Assembly (NCBI GenBank): GCA_032718475.1
Contig: JAUCBJ010006539.1
Location: forward strand, 1 to 39,022
Source of the DNA: Nemertoderma westbladi
Taxonomy: Eukaryota; Xenacoelomorpha; Nemertodermatida; Nemertodermatidae
Direction of reading: 5' to 3'
Length of the DNA stretch: 39,022 bases
A program made the translations under genes and the position numbers. Positions 28,301-34,300 of this stretch are shown here, piece by piece; positions within the stretch are counted from its first letter, which is position 1, and every line of letters starts with the position of its first letter. Under the pieces are notes generated by a model. It was not told where the DNA came from. It did not search any database and saw only the letters and a list, made by a program, of their open reading frames with translations.

Positions 28301-31300
28301 ACTGTGCACCGCTCTGTGGACTAGCAGGATCGCTTTCAGCGTTCTCTCCACCGCGTGGAACATCCTGGTCGCCTACGTGGTCCTCAGTGTGTGTCGCACC
28401 CACACGATCAGCATCCGCAGGTTCACCCGCGAATTGGAGCAGGATTCCATCGCGTTTGAGTACAACCGCAGGGTCGCGGCCGCCCGACTGCAAGCCACCC
28501 AACCCGAGGGATACCTCCAGGACAACGATCTAATCGAGTCGCAGATGTTCGACTGGGACGACGGGCCGCCGGGGAATCTCCTGCACGAGTTGCGAGCCGC
28601 CGGGATTCAGTACGACGCGGAATCCATAAGCGACTCCGAGCCGGGGGACAGAGCGGAACGCAGCAGTCCGGACGTCCTCTCGGTGAACAGCGTGGACTCG
28701 TCCGCGATGACCGCGACACTCCCGGTCCTCAACAACAAGGCGATCCTCTACAGCTACTGGCGGATCCAGTGCCGACTCCGCGCATCCTCCATCGCCTTCC
28801 AACGTTGGCTGATGTCCTGGATCGTTTTCATCACGGTTTGGTGTTTGCGGTACATCGTTTCGTGGATGACAGTCGACGCTACGGTCATCCAGATGGTGGA
28901 GTTCAGTCTCCCGTTGATGATGCTGCCGCTATTAACGTCGCCTCTAGCTGAGGTTAACAGCGAGGCCAAGAGAGTGGTTAAGGCAGTAGTTCCCATGGAG
29001 GATCGAATCTCCATGATAGCATACATGTCGAATACTGCCATAGAGATGACGATATTCGATATGCCCATAACATACCAGACAATGACTACCATAGCGGCGG
29101 CAGCCTGCGTGGCATTTTTCGCCAGAATGATTTTCTATGAAGTGAGCAATTAAACTCTCTCTGAAAAAATACTTGACATTATCGAACAAAAACATTAATC
29201 ATTTCTCGTAGAATAAGATTAATATCTTGTTAAAGGTGCCATTCGTCAGTGCAGTGGTGCGGAACCTGTGCTCTACTACTCTATGTCTGATCTGCTCTCA
29301 AGTCCCTCCTGTGGATGAGGCAATCATTACTCTAGATGGAAAATAATTATTCTACTATAATTTTATGTAGGTTACACAATGATGGATATGCAACACTATA
29401 AAGCAATAAGGTGCTATACAATTATGGCGGCACCTCATTTCTCTTTGCCAAAACTCTGTTTCGCCCTACATTCCACACTGTTTAGTTTAATGCTCATGTC
29501 CTGCTATCAGCCAATTCACAAACTCATGGAGGTCTTTCAAAAACGTTCACTTGCCGGCTGCTCAACGATGAACAGTTCCGTTTCTGGGTCTAGCGAGTGA
29601 TTATGAGTCATGTTCCTTATTTACTGTAACAGTAAACGGTATAAAACATCCATAAACCCATCTACATATAAGAGAGTTGTACATTAGTATGTGTGTTTAA
29701 GTAATGCGATATTAAACGGAATGTTTACCTGTAAGTTGCACGGTAAACGATGTCAGACCAACGGAATTTTGAGCCACGCAATTGTATTTGGTGTAATCAG
29801 CGATACTATTGGGTTTAACATCGAGGTAGCTAGTCGAATCAATCTATAAAATAATAAAGGAGAAAGTAATTAAAGTCCGAAGGCAGACGATTTGGTATCG
29901 GCGAATTAACAATGTCAATTATTATTGACTAGCGGAAAGATCAGGTTACAGCGGCATGTTATTCTAGCCCAAACAATTACCGAGAGTCAATGGTTGAGAA
30001 GGGAAATGAGCCTGTTACAGTTTCATTTTTGCTCTCAATCAGCTATTACATGCGCGGTTGCTTTTCCCATGAGTGTTTCCATTTTTGATTGCATCCAGAG
30101 AAAATCTGAGATTCCGAAATCACTAGAGATGTGGGAGGGGATTTGAAAGAGAGCAGCAGACAAATGTAGAGCACCCACGCCACGATATCCGTGGTATTGA
30201 ATTGCCACCAGTCCTTACCTGTTTCACGACATACCCCCTAGTGGTAAGGTCGTAATTTTCATTTCCTTCTGTGTACCACCTAATGGTCGCTTGGGGGTGC
30301 GCAACAAACGTACACGACATAGTTACAGTGTGGCCGTTCCACGAACTGTAAACCTTCTTATTGTTCTCGTCAATTATTGGTTTGACTATTAAAAACAAAA
30401 AGTACAAATAATTATAAAGTAAATTATAAGTAATTAAACAGGACTAAGGATGATCCAACTCCAATTATAAAGTAATGTTCCCCACAACCTCAGTGTTAAA
30501 TTGAATATATTCCGTAACTCAACGGTTAGATATAATAATTGGTGCATACTACAGTATAATTAATAGTAAGCCACAAAATAAATATATAAAATTATAAATG
30601 GCCTCATTAAGTATACCAGACTTTCAGCTGCTACTGTATATTTCAGTTTGCAGTTTTACCCCCATGGAAGAATACTAGTTTCACCAAAAGCGTCGGTTAC
30701 AGAAGTTTGTACATAACCTAACCAAAACAATAAACGAATTAGTATCTGTATAGTTTATATGATAGAAATAACCGCTATAAAAGCACTTAATTAATAATAT
30801 GAAGAAATATAAATAATACACATTCTTGACATATTAAATTGCAATAACATTTTAACCGAAAAGTGAAAACCTAATACTCTTCACATGGACGCTTAAACTT
30901 TTTATTTAATAATAAGTAACAAGAGTTCAGCACCCTTAAACTGTTATATCCTCAGACATCTTAATCCTATTTGGCCCGGGGGGGGGGGGGGGGGGGGTCA
31001 TTTAGAAATTTTATGTAATTCGTATCTTTTAGTCAGGTTTGTTGGTATTTCTACAGTATTTTTCGTGCTAACATTTTTTAAAAAGGTTTTATGGCTCACA
31101 AAAATAAATTTATTTTATTTTATTAATTTTAGGTTTTTTGGATGTTGATCACGATTATATAACTCAAATATAACATACGCGAAAAGTTTTGGTAATATTG
31201 AATGTGCCCGCTGGGCACGAAAAAAACAAGTAGTGCAAATATATGATACTGTAATGAAAAATCACCACAAAATCAAATTGTTTTTTTGACCATTTAAGTT

Positions 31301-34300
31301 TTTTGGGATGCTGATCACGAATAATGACACAGAAATACTGTATATCGTACCTTGTTATTAGGGCATTTTTGGATATGTGTCAAATATCAATACGTGGCAC
31401 GAAAAATACAAGGCGCACAAATTTGGTAATCAAAACTCATTACCAAATCAACCTGATTTTAAGACATTATGGGTTTTCTGGAACGCTGATAACGTATATG
31501 ACGCTCAAAAATTTCGTATTATCCAACCAAATAAAATATTTGCCGTTTGAAATTTCATCCTACTTTTATATTAAGTTCCACCAGACAAGCATCAACAAGT
31601 TGCGTTACCAAGAATAATTTTGAACGAGTTGTATCGTGATCAGCGGCCTTGAAAACCAGTATAGCTTCAGAATTTCAAAATCAATAAGCAAAATTTAACA
31701 GTTTGTAATTTTTTGCTACTTATTGTACATTTCTTTCTGGGGCACCAGAATGGCACCAAAAATGAGTTTGCATTACCAGAAATAACTAGTTTCTTTATAA
31801 CTATAGTTTCATCGTGATCAGCGACCTCGAAAACCCGTATACCTTTAGAATTATCAAACCGAAAACAACATTTTTTTGACTTGTAATTTTCGTCCTGGGG
31901 GACCAAAATAGCTCCAAAAATGATGGTTGAATTTCCAGAAAATATTTTTAACAAGTTTTATCGTGATTAGAGATTTATTTTTCAGCCAAGATCTAAACAT
32001 TTTTTAAATTTAATTTAATCTCCTAAACATGTCTGATATCTGATATACTTAAATAATTATGACATTGACTAACATTCAACCATAAGGTAAGTTGATTGTG
32101 TATGTTGGCCTCCAGGATTAGATGCGACGCAGTTATAGAACCCTCTGTCCTTGTAGGTGACTGGTTGGAACGACAGTGTGGCTATTCCCTCGTCTGTCTG
32201 TTCGTAGTGGATGGTATTGTGTTCGTTCTGAGAAGGTAAATCGTATTGGGGATTACAAAATAAATTATCCGCAATACTGTAATCTATAAACCGCCAAGGT
32301 CATAAAGTGTATATTAAATTAATAAAAAATAAAATTATTAAAATATCAAATATTATGTAACTCCGTAGGTATAGAAGGAGATAATGTAGAACTTTATAAG
32401 GCGGGTGAGAATTGTTTTTACGGCGTGTTTGAATTGTTTATTGGAACGGTAGTCATATCCACGGTAGTCATCCTGGACAACTATTGATGAATCCAACTGC
32501 ACATGCAGCATTGGACAAAATAAACCAAATCTCTAACCGCATCATCCGTTGCCACTTCTCATGTTCTGGAAGACTGGCTAAGAAGTTTCCTAAGGTGGTT
32601 CTGATTGTGTGCTACTCTCCAACTAGTGTTGCCCCTGTAGATGAGGTGGAAAATTTCGCCCTGGGTCTATAGCAATAGTGTTAACCGAAATTTCGTCCAT
32701 CTTCAGGATTTTATCTCTGGAAATGGATTGCTTTCGGCTGGAACCCAGTTCAAGTAGCGAACTGGAAAGCTATGGACTCATAGTGGACCCAGTGGTCACA
32801 AGTCCCAGATAGGCCTCATTACCGTTTATGTGGAAATGTCGATATCCCCAAACAAAACCATCTTTATGCGGTCGCAACCACCAACTATAGAAACACTAAA
32901 TATACTATACTACTGTATAACAATAGAGTGTAGTGAATTTAATGTTGAACTTCTAATTTTGAAGAAAAGTTTTTTTATAATAAATATTACCATTTGCGAA
33001 TAAATTACATGCTGTAGTGTAGTGTATCTAGGGGGGGGGGGGGGGGGGGGGGGGCATTAAAAAATATGGGGTCTTAAAATTACGTTTTTAAACAAATTAC
33101 AATTTATTATTTAAAGAGAGGAGATAATGGATTCCCGTTCAACTCCTGTATGTGGGGATGGGTGAGAAACGAACTGAATGAAAGCCTAGCTTTATCTTAT
33201 GTGGTTGTGGTTCTCTATACTTATTTTCCTGTAAATTTAACCCTATTGTTCTTAAATATTTTTTTTTAACAAAGACTGAACTCTGGCTTAAGAGATTCCC
33301 CCCCCCCCCCCCCCCTCTTTAAATGCGCCAGCTGAGCAAGTCTTAATAATCTATAATTTTGTAAGATATACAGTTCTTGACCATATAATTTAAACGCCTC
33401 GCAATAAAGTGCTAGATTAGAGGTCTTGAAGTTAATAATTTTTTGGGCCCATGTGAAGAATACCAGACATTATCCCGAAGAATACCAGGTTTTCACCAAA
33501 AGCACAGGTTACAAAAGGGCTGAATCTAACCAAAACAATAAACGAATTAGTATATGTACAGGTTAAAAGACAGAAATAAGCGCTATAAAACACTTAATAA
33601 TAAAGATAAATTTAAAAAAAATGAAAAATCTTCATATATAAAATTCCAATAAAAAGTCGACCGAAAAGTGAAATCCTGGTATTCTTCACATGGGCAATTT
33701 TTTTTCTAATGATATATTGAATTCAAAAAAAACAAATCAAACCAAAAAGTTGGCCAAAGAGGGAGGCGAATCGAAGGCTCCTCTCCCATCTGCTACCCGA
33801 AGGTAGGGGTGGGAGCTACTCCTATCTGCTACCCGAAGGTAGGGGTGGGCGCTAATCCTATCTGCTACCCGTGGGTAGGGGTGGGTGCTACTCCTATCTG
33901 CTACCCGAAGGTAGGGGTGGGCGCTACTACTATCTGCTACCCGAAGGTAGGGGTGGGCGCTACTCCTATCTGCTACCCGTGGGTAGGAGTGGGCGCTACT
34001 CCTATCTGCTACCCGAAGGTAGGGGTGGGCGCTACTACTATCTGCTACTCGAAGGTAGGGGTGGGCGCTACTCCTATCTGCACCCAAAGGTAGGGGTGGG
34101 CTCTACTCCCATCTGCTACCCGAAGGTAGGGGTGGGCGCTACTCCTATCTGCTACCCGTGGGTAGGAGTGGGCGCTACTCCTATCTGCTACCCGAAGGTA
34201 GGGGTGGGCGCTACTCCTATCTGCTACCCGAAGGTAGGGGTGGGCGCTACTACTATCTGCTACCCGAAGGTAGGGGTGGGCGCTACTCCTATCTGCTACC

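Larger units (their letters stand above)
30891..32073. other. Intron inside Ig4-Ig5 linker region, repeat-rich
   Basis: No gene. Contains a 20-base G run (30978-30997) and the inverted cluster of TGATCACGA repeats (31125-31985). Two ~95-codon frames (31324-31617 plus, 31667-31954 minus) are built from those repeats. Confidence 0.6.
32228..33445. other. Intron inside Ig4, left part
   Basis: Contains the LINE endonuclease remnant and two long homopolymers (G24 at 33031-33054, C18 at 33298-33315). Nothing else recognisable. Confidence 0.6.
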
